This document shows, one piece after another, positions 6,783 through 14,735 of a stretch of DNA of 24,245 nucleotides. The notes below the pieces were generated by a model. It saw only the letters and a program-made list of their open reading frames with translations, had not been told where the DNA came from and made no database searches. Origin of the DNA: Ardenticatenaceae bacterium (GTDB lineage: Bacteria; Chloroflexota; Anaerolineae; Promineifilales; Promineifilaceae). The position numbers and the translations under genes were made by a program. Position 1 is the first letter of the stretch, and every line of letters starts with the position of its first letter. The stretch is taken from assembly GCA_020634495.1 (NCBI GenBank), contig JACKBR010000066.1:1-24245 (forward strand), read 5' to 3'.

Positions 6783-7814
6783 ATGCAGGTAAGCGTACAG
6801 AAGAAGCGAAAATTTTGGCTAGGTATTGTCATTAGTTTGTTGTGCCTGGGGGGGATGTTTTGGCTGATACGGCCGTCTGACATTGCCCAGGCGATCCAAA
6901 AAGCCAACCCCTATTTTTTACTTTGGACAGCGTTATATTTGCTGCTTTACCTGCTGTTTCGGGCGGTGCGCTGGCGCGTTTTGCTTGGCAACCAGGTGAC
7001 GCTTAGCGACCTTTTCCACATTCAAAACGTGGGGCAAATGCTTACCCAACTGCTGCCCTTTCGCCTGGGGGACGTGGCGCGGGCGGTGCTGGTTGGGCAG
7101 CAGCCGGGTTTGACGGTGCCGCAGGGCGTGACGACGATGGTTGTGGAGCGTCTGCTGGACATGCTGCTCATGGTGTTGCTGCTGCCGCTCACCCTGCTGC
7201 AAATTGAAACGCTGCCAACCTGGCTGCGGCAGGCGGCGCTTTTTTCTGGTGCGGCCACCGTGGGTTTGGTGCTGTTTTTGGGCGTGTTGGCCAGGAAACG
7301 GCCGTTTGCCCACAAACTTCTAACCCGATTGGGTACGATGTGGCCCCGCCTGTCTACGCCGCAGCGCCGCCAACAGTTGGATAGTTTGCTAAACGGACTG
7401 CACGCCTTTACCCAATGGCGTCTGGCGTTGAAGGTGTTGGCCCTGAGTTTGCTCACCTGGCTGCCGGTGGTGCTGGCTTATCACGCTGCTTTGCAGGCGG
7501 TGCATTTGTCCCCTTCCTTAATAAATGCCACCTTCATCATGATTGCGGGCGCATTTGCCGTGGCTGCGCCTTCCTCACCCGGACAGATTGGCGTTTTCCA
7601 CATGGGCGTTATTGCCGCCATGACCGCCCTGGGGCAGCCAGCCGAGGCCGCGGCCTCGTTGGCCGTGCTGTACCACGCGCTCAACTTTTTGCTGATGGTG
7701 CTGGCTGGCGTGGTGGGGGTCAACAGTATTCAAATCTCTTTCCAGCGGCTGACGCAAACGCTTGGCTTCAGGTTTGGTTCGCCTTCCCCAGAGTTATCGG
7801 GCCATGTTTCATAA
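6783..7814 (+). CDS. Flippase-like membrane protein (lysylphosphatidylglycerol synthase TM-region/UPF0104 family)
   Basis: The 343-residue protein has about eight membrane helices. Hallmarks are RAVRWRVLLGNQ near residue 60, then NVGQMLTQLLPFRLGDVARAVLVG, VVERLLDMLLMVLLLPL and a late APSSPGQIGVFHMGVIAAMTALG. This is the PF03706-type fold also found in AglD and in the membrane half of MprF. Only the membrane part is present, without the aminoacyl-transferase domain, so lipid lysinylation is not expected. Such stand-alone proteins often sit with glycosyltransferases, as here, and may move or tether lipid-linked intermediates. GGAG lies 8 bases before ATG 6783. An in-frame ATG at 6771 lacks a ribosome site and would add four residues. 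The stop is 43 bases before the regulator gene. Confidence 0.8.
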   Translation: MQVSVQKKRKFWLGIVISLLCLGGMFWLIRPSDIAQAIQKANPYFLLWTALYLLLYLLFRAVRWRVLLGNQVTLSDLFHIQNVGQMLTQLLPFRLGDVARAVLVGQQPGLTVPQGVTTMVVERLLDMLLMVLLLPLTLLQIETLPTWLRQAALFSGAATVGLVLFLGVLARKRPFAHKLLTRLGTMWPRLSTPQRRQQLDSLLNGLHAFTQWRLALKVLALSLLTWLPVVLAYHAALQAVHLSPSLINATFIMIAGAFAVAAPSSPGQIGVFHMGVIAAMTALGQPAEAAASLAVLYHALNFLLMVLAGVVGVNSIQISFQRLTQTLGFRFGSPSPELSGHVS

Positions 7815-7857
7815 TAAAATTTAGACACTTTCCGAAAAAGCTACAGGGGATGCTATT

Positions 7858-8541
7858 GTGCTCACTGAAACCACATTAAACCAACTTCTTTATCATTATC
7901 CCGCCATTCACCAACTGCCCGCCGATTTGCAGCACATGGTTTGCCAAACGGCCGTTACCATCCAGCTTCCGCCCCACCACATTCTTTTTAATGAAGGGGA
8001 TGCCTGCCTGAACTTTGTTATGCCCCTGTCTGGCAGCGTGCGGGTGGTGAAGCCAGAACGGTCGGGCAGAGAGCTGCTGCTCTACCGCATTCGCCCCGGC
8101 GACAGCTGCATCCTGACGGTGAGCTGTTTGTTAGGCAATCAAAAATATAACGCCAGGGGCATTGTAGACAGACCGGTAACGGCCGTTTCCCTCCCCAAAC
8201 CGTTATTTATAAACCTCATTACCTTTTCGGAAGCTTTCCGCGAACTTGTCTTTGAATTTTTTGGCCAGCGGCTAGGGCAGCTAATTCAGCTCATTGAGCA
8301 GGTGACGTTTCAAAAGCTGGACCAGCGGCTGGCCGCCATCTTGCTGCGCCGTGGCCCCGCCCTGCACACCACGCACCAGCAATTGGCCGATGAACTGGGC
8401 AGCGTTCGTGAAGTTATCAGCCGCCTGCTGAACGATTTTAAGGAGCAGGGCGCTATCTCCATTGAGCGCGGCAAAATTTTGGTCTTGAATGAGGCTGTTT
8501 TGCGGCAAACGGCCCAGACAGAAGGTGACTTTAGTCACTGA
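7858..8541 (+). CDS. Crp/Fnr family transcriptional regulator
   Basis: A 227-residue regulator with a cyclic-nucleotide-binding-type beta barrel (about 15-125; HILFNEGDACLNFVMPLSGSVRV, then LLYRIRPGDSCILTVSCLLGN), a long dimer helix (125-155) and a winged helix (170-212; THQQLADELGSVREVISRLLNDF). The recognition helix has Arg184, Glu185 and Arg189 with the spacing of E. coli CRP Arg180, Glu181 and Arg185, which read GTGA half-sites. The phosphate-binding cassette lacks the CRP-type GE...RSA pattern, so cAMP is unlikely to be the ligand. No N-terminal Fnr cysteine cluster is present; Cys84 and Cys90 are the only notable pair. It starts with GTG at 7858, and AGGGGA lies 7 bases upstream. Sites of the matching type occur at 8525 and 23585. 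Confidence 0.9.
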   Translation: MLTETTLNQLLYHYPAIHQLPADLQHMVCQTAVTIQLPPHHILFNEGDACLNFVMPLSGSVRVVKPERSGRELLLYRIRPGDSCILTVSCLLGNQKYNARGIVDRPVTAVSLPKPLFINLITFSEAFRELVFEFFGQRLGQLIQLIEQVTFQKLDQRLAAILLRRGPALHTTHQQLADELGSVREVISRLLNDFKEQGAISIERGKILVLNEAVLRQTAQTEGDFSH

Positions 8542-8585
8542 GTTTTATCCAACAGATTTTTACACTGGGAAGGTCACAGGTGTGA
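8525..8585. promoter_or_regulatory. Candidate Crp/Fnr-type operator overlapping the regulator's 3' end, plus a second dyad
   Basis: GTGA-CTTTAG-TCAC at 8525-8538 is a perfect dyad with the GTGA-N6-TCAC core, the half-site that the adjacent regulator's recognition helix should read. It lies inside the last codons of that regulator. A second dyad, TCACA-GG-TGTGA, at 8574-8585 has its arms in the opposite order. Both lie in the region upstream of the PKD protein gene, which has no other visible promoter. Regulation is inferred from sequence only. Confidence 0.45.
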
Positions 8586-8658
8586 ATCCTTTTATGATTT
8601 TACATCCCCGCACACCCAGAAAAAAATAATGCTTTAATTACCAAGCTTGGAGGCAACG

Positions 8659-11600
8659 ATGCAGAATAAAATACCCATACGTAAAGTCAGCATATTTTTG
8701 TTTGCCGTTCTCATGATTATGATGAGCGGGACAACGTTTGCGGCTGTTACCCCGACCCAATTTGTACCCGGCGATACGGCCGTTGCTCTGGCCGCAGATG
8801 ACCAAATTACTCCCGCTGTGGCCCATGGCAACGGCCAATCCCTGGTTGTCTGGTCAGACCAACGCTCGCGGGCTGCTGGCGCTGCGTTTCTAGAATTTGA
8901 GACCACTGGCGACATTTACGGCATGTTCCTGGATGCCAACGGCAATCCGCAGAGCGCCTTGCCGTTTCCCATTGCCCAGGCCAAAGGGAACCAAACCATG
9001 CCCCGCGTATTCTGGAATGGCACCGACTGGCTGGTTGTGTTCCAGACCTACATGCTGAGCGGGACAGGCTTCTTCTATGAGCTCTCGCTGGCGGCGGTGC
9101 GCATTTCCGCTGCCGGGCAGATTTTGGATGAAACCCCCATCATTTTGTACAACACCCCGGCCAGCAGCGCCTGGGACGTTGCCAGCGACGGCACAGACTG
9201 GTTCATCGCCTACCAAAATGATGACATTTATGCCGTCAAACTAACTGGAGATGGTCAGCTACAGCAGCCCGGCACCATTCTGGTTCCCCAAACATTTTAC
9301 ATGCGCTCCAATCTGGAGTTAGCCTGCGCCAGCGGTGTGTGCATTCTCACCTTTAATGACCAGGACACAACCGGTGCGGTGCGCTTCGATAGCAATGTCA
9401 ATCTGCTGGGCGGAGGCATGTTTACCCTGTTGGATGGCGCTTTTGTGAGCGATCTCGCTGCCAACGGCACCGAATTTTATGCGGTGTGGACAGCACAACT
9501 GCCTAACTTCACTTCAGCTTCCTTTGGCTCCCGGTTGGATACCAACGGCAATTTGCTAAATGGTACCGATACAATGATTGCCAACCAAAATGGGGCATCT
9601 CAACCTGCGGTTGGGTGGGATGGCACCAACTGGCGGGTCGCCTGGACACTAGTCTTTGATCTCTACACGGCTCGCGTCAATGCGGCAGGGCAGGTGCTAG
9701 ACCCTGGCGGCGTGCTTGTATCTAATTTAACGTTGAACAATGTGTCGCTGGGGGCAACGGCCGTTACCAGCAATGGCAGCCTGCAAATGGTGCGCAGCGA
9801 ATTTGCCAACAATGAGTACGATGTGTTCACCACCAACATCTCGGCGGCTAATGTAGCTGGCCCGCAGGTGCCACTTTCTGTGGGTGCTCCGGCGCAGGTG
9901 TTTGTGGATACGGCCGTAGGCAGCAATGGTTATATGGTTGCCTACCGCAGCGACACTGGCAGCGCCTACCGCCTCATGGCCCAACCGCTGGATGCCAACG
10001 GCACACCCCTCACCACAGAACCCATCCAGCTGGCTACCGGCGACTATCTGGCAGGCCCAGGTTCCCCATCGGTTGCCTGGAACGGCAGCAGCTACATCAT
10101 CACCTGGGGGCAAAATGGCACCGTTTACGGCCAGCGTTTGCTGCAAGACGGCACCCTGCTGGATGCCAGCCCCATTGCTGTGATGCCCGGTTTTGGCCCC
10201 GCTGATGTTTCCGCTATTGGCAGCACCTACCTCATTGTAGGGCGTCAATTTGGTTTTACAACGCAGGTCATCAACGTGTATGCCGCCCGGCTAGACGGCA
10301 GCACAGGAGCTGTGCTGGATACCACACCATTCCTGGTTGGCTTTAACCATGCGCGCTCTGTTGCCCTAGACACAATGGGCAACCGCTGGTTCCTGGCCTA
10401 TCAGCGCAACTTCACCCACGACGATCCCATTGCTGAAACACGCGGTGTGTTTATCAACGCCGATGGCACCGTGGAGCCGGAGTTCCAGGTTTATGGCTTC
10501 TATTCCAGCTCTGGCGGCAATGGTATCTTCCAGGTAGCCACCGCTGCCAGCGACAACACCGCCCTGGTGGTGCAATCTGCCGAAATCAGTTCTGGCGTAG
10601 AAACCGACCTGGTTGCTGTGCTGGTTAACAGCGACGGCACCACCCAACCTGCCCAAAACCTGACGCCGTGGCAAGGCAACCAATATCGGCCGCACCTGAC
10701 CTGGGACGGCACGCAGTTTGTGCTGGCCTACAACGAGCAGCGCAACCGCTTTGCCCCGCTCACGCTGGATCAGCTGGATGCCCGCAGCGATTTGTACGGG
10801 ATGCGCATCAGCGAAACCGGCACCGTCATCGACCCGCAAGGGTTCATCTTCTCCAATTCGCCGCTGGCTGAAGGCAATCCGCATGTGGCAGGAGCCAATG
10901 GCGTTACGCTGTTCTCCGGCTCCATCCTCCAAAATGCCCAGGCCGCTTACCGGGTGGGCTACCAGCAGTTTGGTGTGGGCGGTAACCAATGGCCCGTGGC
11001 TGTAGCTGGCGCTGATGTGCTGGGCGGCGATGTGCCATTCACGGTGAATTTCAATTCAACTGGCAGCACAGACCCTGACGGCACGATTGCCGCCTACTCC
11101 TGGGACTTTGGCGATGGGGCAACCTCCACCGCCGCCAATCCCAGCCATGCCTACACCACCCCTGGGGATTATGTAGCTATCTTGACGGTAACCGATAATC
11201 AGGGAGCCACCACCAGCATTGCTGTAGCCATTTCAGCCCAAGCGCCGAACATGAACCCGGTAGCTTTCATTGCTGCCGACGTTACTTCTGGCGCTGCGCC
11301 GCTCAGCGTGGAGTTCACCGCTGCCGGGTCCTATGACCCCGATGGCTCCATTGGCAACATCGAATGGAACTTTGGCGATGGATCTTTCAATTATTTTGGC
11401 TCCCCGGCTTTCCATACTTTCTCTGCTGAAGGGACGTTTACGGTGACGGTGACGGTGTATGATGGGCGCGGTGGCTCTGGCACAGCCAGCATGGTGATAA
11501 ATGTTGGCCCCGAACCGCCGAACCAGCCGCCAACGGCCGTTGCTGGCGTGAATGTTACGTCTGGCGAGGTGCCTTTCAATCCGTTCTTCAACTCGTTTGA

Positions 11601-13194
11601 CTCTAGCGATCCGGATGGCTCCATTGTGGGCTGGCTGTGGGACTTTGGCGACGGCACCACCTCGAATGTGCCGCATCCTGCCATTAAAATTTATGAAACG
11701 CCAGGCACCTACACGGTCACGCTGACCGTCACGGATAACGATGGCGCGACGGACAGCGACTCGTTGGTTGTCACAGCTACAGGCACGGCCGGTGACCAAC
11801 CGCCAACGGCCGTAATCGGCGTGTTCGATACAACAGGCCCAGCACCTTTTACACCATCGTTTAATTCCAGTGGTTCCTCAGATGTGGATGGCTTTATCGT
11901 CTCCTACTTGTGGGACTTTGGCGATGGCACTACCTCCACGCTGCCGAACCCAGGCTTTAACAAAACGTACACCGTGCCCGGCACCTATCTGGTCACGCTT
12001 ACCGTGACGGATGATGATGGCTTGACTGGCACCGATACCGTTACCATCACCGTGACGGGTGGCAGCAGCAACCAGCCCCCGGTGGCCGTGATTTCGGCAA
12101 CGCCAACCAGCGGGCCAGCTCCTCTGACTGTTGTGTTCAATTCAGCTGGGTCTAGCGATCCCGATGGCTCGATTGTGTCCTACTTCTGGGAATTCAGCGA
12201 CGGCCGTTCCACCAGCCGACAAAATCCAAGAGTGCGCTTTAACAGCGATGGTGTCTACACAGTGACCCTCACCGTGACAGATGACCAGGGGGCAACCGGC
12301 ACCGCCACCGTTACCATCACCGTGGGGGATGCTCCAGTGAACCAGCCGCCAACGGCCGTTGCCAACGCCGATGTGACCAGTGGTGATGCACCGCTCAGCG
12401 TGAACTTCACCGGCTCTGGCTCCACAGACAGCGATGGCACAATTGCCAGCTATGCCTGGAGCTTTGGCGACGGCGGCAGCTCTACAGCAGCCGATCCCAG
12501 CCACAGCTACACCGCAGCGGGTACGTATGTGGCCACCCTCACGGTAACCGACAACGAAGGGGCCACGGATACAGACACTGTGACCATCACGGTAACTGAT
12601 CCGGCGGTGAACCAACCCCCAACGGCCGTTGCCAGCGCAGACGTCACCAGCGGGGAAGCGCCGCTGATGGTCTTCTTCAACGGGTCAGGCTCTTCCGACA
12701 GCGACGGCATGATTGTGAGCTACGCCTGGGAGTTTGGCGACGGCAACAGCGCCACCGGAGCGACGGCCTTTAATACCTACACCGCCGCTGGCACTTACGT
12801 GGCCACGCTCACGGTAACCGACAACGAAGGGGCCACAGCCACCGACACCGTAACCATCACCGTCACGGACCCCAGCGCCGGGTGCAGCAGCAACTGTGCG
12901 CGTGTTACAGCCATAAACCTGGCGGTACGCGGCAATGGTTCCCTGGTGGGCAATGTCACCGTGCAGGATGAATCTGGCGACTCGTTGGTGGGTGCCGTTG
13001 TAAGCGCCACCTGGACATTGCCAGATGGGTCTACCACAACGGCCACGGCTTCAGTCTCTGGCCGAGGCACCGCCCGCTTTAACCTGGGCGACAACGGCCC
13101 CGGCACCTACACGCTCACCATCACCAACGTGAGCCAGAACGGCTACACCTTTGATGCGGCCAACAGCACATTGTCGGCGAGTGTTGCAAAATAG
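8659..13194 (+). CDS. Large secreted protein: beta-propeller-like repeats and seven PKD domains
   Basis: A 1511-residue exported protein. The signal peptide is at about 1-28 (basic start, then a hydrophobic run ending TTFAA). Residues about 30-770 hold many repeats of the type 'WDGTNW.VAW....vya.rl...G..ld....', which suggests one or more beta-propellers. Seven PKD domains follow from about 775 to 1408, each with SSDPDGSI..Y.WDFGDG...S and a closing GTYTVTLTVTDN.GAT. The first four contain a clear WDFGDG or WNFGDG, the fifth WEFSDG, the sixth WSFGDG and the seventh WEFGDG. About 1408-1511 is a Cys-containing linker and a last Ig-like domain ending without an LPXTG, PEP-CTERM or Por signal. 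GGAGG lies 5 bases before ATG 8659. Binding to polysaccharide or protein at the cell surface is likely; no catalytic motif was seen. Confidence 0.9.
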   Translation: MQNKIPIRKVSIFLFAVLMIMMSGTTFAAVTPTQFVPGDTAVALAADDQITPAVAHGNGQSLVVWSDQRSRAAGAAFLEFETTGDIYGMFLDANGNPQSALPFPIAQAKGNQTMPRVFWNGTDWLVVFQTYMLSGTGFFYELSLAAVRISAAGQILDETPIILYNTPASSAWDVASDGTDWFIAYQNDDIYAVKLTGDGQLQQPGTILVPQTFYMRSNLELACASGVCILTFNDQDTTGAVRFDSNVNLLGGGMFTLLDGAFVSDLAANGTEFYAVWTAQLPNFTSASFGSRLDTNGNLLNGTDTMIANQNGASQPAVGWDGTNWRVAWTLVFDLYTARVNAAGQVLDPGGVLVSNLTLNNVSLGATAVTSNGSLQMVRSEFANNEYDVFTTNISAANVAGPQVPLSVGAPAQVFVDTAVGSNGYMVAYRSDTGSAYRLMAQPLDANGTPLTTEPIQLATGDYLAGPGSPSVAWNGSSYIITWGQNGTVYGQRLLQDGTLLDASPIAVMPGFGPADVSAIGSTYLIVGRQFGFTTQVINVYAARLDGSTGAVLDTTPFLVGFNHARSVALDTMGNRWFLAYQRNFTHDDPIAETRGVFINADGTVEPEFQVYGFYSSSGGNGIFQVATAASDNTALVVQSAEISSGVETDLVAVLVNSDGTTQPAQNLTPWQGNQYRPHLTWDGTQFVLAYNEQRNRFAPLTLDQLDARSDLYGMRISETGTVIDPQGFIFSNSPLAEGNPHVAGANGVTLFSGSILQNAQAAYRVGYQQFGVGGNQWPVAVAGADVLGGDVPFTVNFNSTGSTDPDGTIAAYSWDFGDGATSTAANPSHAYTTPGDYVAILTVTDNQGATTSIAVAISAQAPNMNPVAFIAADVTSGAAPLSVEFTAAGSYDPDGSIGNIEWNFGDGSFNYFGSPAFHTFSAEGTFTVTVTVYDGRGGSGTASMVINVGPEPPNQPPTAVAGVNVTSGEVPFNPFFNSFDSSDPDGSIVGWLWDFGDGTTSNVPHPAIKIYETPGTYTVTLTVTDNDGATDSDSLVVTATGTAGDQPPTAVIGVFDTTGPAPFTPSFNSSGSSDVDGFIVSYLWDFGDGTTSTLPNPGFNKTYTVPGTYLVTLTVTDDDGLTGTDTVTITVTGGSSNQPPVAVISATPTSGPAPLTVVFNSAGSSDPDGSIVSYFWEFSDGRSTSRQNPRVRFNSDGVYTVTLTVTDDQGATGTATVTITVGDAPVNQPPTAVANADVTSGDAPLSVNFTGSGSTDSDGTIASYAWSFGDGGSSTAADPSHSYTAAGTYVATLTVTDNEGATDTDTVTITVTDPAVNQPPTAVASADVTSGEAPLMVFFNGSGSSDSDGMIVSYAWEFGDGNSATGATAFNTYTAAGTYVATLTVTDNEGATATDTVTITVTDPSAGCSSNCARVTAINLAVRGNGSLVGNVTVQDESGDSLVGAVVSATWTLPDGSTTTATASVSGRGTARFNLGDNGPGTYTLTITNVSQNGYTFDAANSTLSASVAK

Positions 13195-13325
13195 GGTTGG
13201 TTCAATCGGGCTGGAGAAACCATCGGCCCTGGTGAGGAGGGAGCATTCTCAAATGCGACCGGCTTCTGAGGATGCCAACCGCCTCATTTGGATAAATTGA
13301 AAATCACTTAACTACCCGCAACAAG

Positions 13326-13363
13326 AAAAAGCCCGATGCCGAAAATTCAGCATCGGGCTTTTT
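13326..13363 (+). terminator. Rho-independent terminator after the PKD protein gene
   Basis: AAAAAGCCCGATGC (13326-13339) and GCATCGGGCTTTTT (13350-13363) form a perfect 14-bp stem with a 10-base loop. A run of T follows. It works in either direction by sequence. The 130 bases before it, from the stop codon, show no gene. Confidence 0.92.
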
Positions 13364-13387
13364 TGTTGTTTCGCGCCGGTAAGCAGA

Positions 13388-13419
13388 AAAAAAGAGAGTG
13401 ACCGCAGTCACTCTCTTTT
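13388..13419 (-). terminator. Rho-independent terminator of the leftward sigma/DUF2892 cluster
   Basis: GAGAGTGAC (13394-13402) pairs with GTCACTCTC (13407-13415) around CGCA. On the reverse strand the stem is followed by TTTTTTTCTG, and flanking A/T pairs extend it. It lies 29 bases past the DUF2892 stop codon. Its apex contains GTGA-N6-TCAC by chance or otherwise. Confidence 0.88.
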
Positions 13420-13447
13420 GTGAATTACTCATATTCAGGCAGAAAGA

Positions 13448-13651
13448 TTATTTTTTGCCGATTGTGGAGAGCTTGAAGGGGGCGTACAGCGGGCAAAAGC
13501 CAACCACGCTGGTGAGCAAAAAGACGATGGCCAGAATCCCCAAAATGATTGCGGCCGTTCCCGAAATGAGGTTGGTAAAATACAAAACGGCCACTGCAAC
13601 TGCCAAAACCAGGCGAATAATACGATCTGCGCTTCCCATATTTTGTTTCAT
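13448..13651 (-). CDS. DUF2892 small inner-membrane protein (YgaP membrane-domain type)
   Basis: The 67-residue protein begins MKQNMGSADRIIRLVLAVAV and ends VVGFCPLYAPFKLSTIG, the two conserved ends of DUF2892. Two membrane helices fit between (about 12-28 and 32-50). The Cys in GFCPLY is the conserved one. In other bacteria this unit is fused to or encoded near rhodanese-like sulfurtransferases, but none is present here. The position after a zinc anti-sigma, and the shared ECF promoter upstream, make it a likely member of that sigma factor's regulon. GGAGG lies 7 bases before the ATG. Confidence 0.85.
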   Translation of the reverse strand: MKQNMGSADRIIRLVLAVAVAVLYFTNLISGTAAIILGILAIVFLLTSVVGFCPLYAPFKLSTIGKK

Positions 13652-13667
13652 GCGAATCCTCCGAAAC

Positions 13668-13790
13668 CTATTGTGTAAACAATTGAATTAGAAAAACAAG
13701 GCCAGAAATGAGGCTGATACAGAGCAGGCAAACCAGCAAAAGCTTGATGAGGGTGCTGCGTGTGGTTTGTGAATCGTCTCTATTTTTCAT
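13668..13790 (-). CDS. Small 40-residue single-pass membrane protein
   Basis: A short reverse-strand frame from ATG 13790 to TAG 13668 encodes 40 residues. It has a charged N-terminus (MKNRDDSQTTRSTLIK), one hydrophobic helix (LLLVCLLCISLISGLVFLI, with two Cys) and a short tail ending FTQ. AAGGG sits 4 bases before the ATG. A strong ECF-type promoter motif ends 17 bases upstream of the start, and the DUF2892 gene begins 16 bases after the stop, so it looks translated and co-transcribed. I do not recognise the family. It could be a membrane partner of the DUF2892 protein or a stress-response microprotein. Confidence 0.7.
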   Translation of the reverse strand: MKNRDDSQTTRSTLIKLLLVCLLCISLISGLVFLIQLFTQ

Positions 13791-13807
13791 TTTGCCCTTA
13801 CTGCTTT

Positions 13808-13841
13808 TTTAGACGGAGACGGAGGCCAAAGGTTACAAAAA
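13808..13841 (-). promoter_or_regulatory. ECF-type promoter driving the 40-residue protein and the DUF2892 gene
   Basis: Read on the reverse strand: TTTTTGTAACC (13841-13831) as -35, 15 bases, then CGTCTAAA (13815-13808) as -10. The AAC and CGTC cores are typical of ECF sigma promoters. The same two blocks with the same 15-base spacer precede the sigma gene at 14702-14735. The spacer sequences differ, which argues for function rather than simple duplication. The expected transcript start leaves only about 10 leader bases. Confidence 0.8.
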
Positions 13842-14087
13842 TCATTGGTGAGTTTGGGATTTCAGGAAGGCGTCTTGTAGCTGGGCAAAAAGGCGGCTCC
13901 GGCTTTGGGCCGGGATGGTGCGTTTGCCCTGCTCGCGGAACAGAAAGATGGTTTGCTGGGTGCTGTCTAGCACCACGCGGCAGTTGTGGCAGGTGGCCAG
14001 GTGTTCTTGGGCTTCGGCGGTTAGCTCTTCATCCAACTCCTGGTCGATGTAGTCGGAAAGGTATTGGAGCAGTTCTTCACATTTCAT
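13842..14087 (-). CDS. Soluble zinc-binding anti-sigma factor (zf-HC2/ZAS family)
   Basis: An 81-residue protein with Cys3 and the His29-x3-Cys33-x2-Cys36 motif (HLATCHNC), the zinc site of ZAS anti-sigma factors such as RsrA and ChrR. The fold is LLQYLSDYIDQELDEEL, then the zinc motif, then a C-terminal amphipathic helix (RSRLFAQLQDAFLKS) that would clamp the sigma factor. No membrane helix follows, so it acts in the cytoplasm. Cys3 with the HCC triad gives four possible ligands, which is compatible with redox or zinc-release sensing by analogy. The start overlaps the sigma stop by 4 bases (ATGA). The next gene has its own promoter immediately after this stop codon. Confidence 0.88.
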   Translation of the reverse strand: MKCEELLQYLSDYIDQELDEELTAEAQEHLATCHNCRVVLDSTQQTIFLFREQGKRTIPAQSRSRLFAQLQDAFLKSQTHQ

Positions 14088-14695
14088 TTGGTTTCTTTCT
14101 CTAAGCCAATGGCCAGCAGCGATTGGGTTAAATGCTCACGCAAAAAGAGGCGAGCGCGGTGTAAACGGACTTTGGTGGCGCTGAGGGAGAGGTTGGTGAT
14201 TTCGGCCGTTTCCTGGGTGGATAAGCCTTCAATTTCTCGCAGCACAAATACGATTCGGAACTTCTCTGGCAGGGCGGCGATGGCCTTGTCCAGGGTTTCT
14301 GTGACTTCGGCATCGGTAAGCAACTTTTCTGGCCATTGCTGCCACTCTATCAATTGAGCCGGGATGGGTAAACGGCCGTCTTCCGGTTCATCCGCCAACA
14401 TTAAATCTGGTTTTCGCTGGCGCAGCCGGTCTACACTTAAATTATAGGCAATGCGGTAAAGCCAGGTGCCCAAATTTGAGCGCCCATCAAATTGGTCCAG
14501 CCGTTCGATAAGCCGCAAAAAAGTGTCTTGCACCACCCCCTCCGCGGCTGCTTCCTCTTTAAGCATACTTACCGAGAGGCGGTAAATTTTGTCGGAATAT
14601 TGCTCAAAGACAAAAGCGAAGGCTTCTGGTTCACGCCTGCGCAAATCGCTGAGCAGCTGGATGGCATTATTGGCATAAATAGATGACAGTTCCAT
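14084..14695 (-). CDS. ECF RNA polymerase sigma factor (RpoE-like)
   Basis: A 203-residue sigma-70 family protein. Region 2 lies at about 20-85 (FAFVFEQYSDKIYRLSVSML, VVQDTFLRLIERLDQF, NLGTWLYRIAYNLSVDRLRQRK). A linker with Pro and acidic residues follows. Region 4 is at about 140-190 (ALPEKFRIVFVLREIEGLSTQETAEITNLSLSATKVRLHRARLFLRE). It is coupled by a 4-base overlap to its anti-sigma gene. An ECF-type promoter stops 6 bases before the ATG and a matching one lies downstream at 13808, so the protein very likely activates both. No Shine-Dalgarno sequence precedes the ATG, and the predicted transcript starts almost at the ATG, so the mRNA may be leaderless. Confidence 0.92.
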   Translation of the reverse strand: MELSSIYANNAIQLLSDLRRREPEAFAFVFEQYSDKIYRLSVSMLKEEAAAEGVVQDTFLRLIERLDQFDGRSNLGTWLYRIAYNLSVDRLRQRKPDLMLADEPEDGRLPIPAQLIEWQQWPEKLLTDAEVTETLDKAIAALPEKFRIVFVLREIEGLSTQETAEITNLSLSATKVRLHRARLFLREHLTQSLLAIGLEKETK

Positions 14696-14701
14696 GTTTT
14701 C

Positions 14702-14735
14702 TTTAGACGGTGATCGGGGTAAAGGGTTACAAAAA
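14702..14735 (-). promoter_or_regulatory. ECF-type autoregulatory promoter of the sigma/anti-sigma operon
   Basis: Reverse-strand TTTTTGTAACC (14735-14725), 15 bases, then CGTCTAAA (14709-14702). The two blocks and spacer length equal those at 13808-13841. The -10 block ends 6 bases before the sigma start codon, which puts the transcript start at or very near the ATG. Confidence 0.82.

Noticed and set aside
13399..13410. GTGA-N6-TCAC core as a third Crp/Fnr operator
   Set aside because: It forms the apex of a clear terminator stem with T runs and lies at the 3' end of a gene cluster, so the match is better explained by the hairpin.
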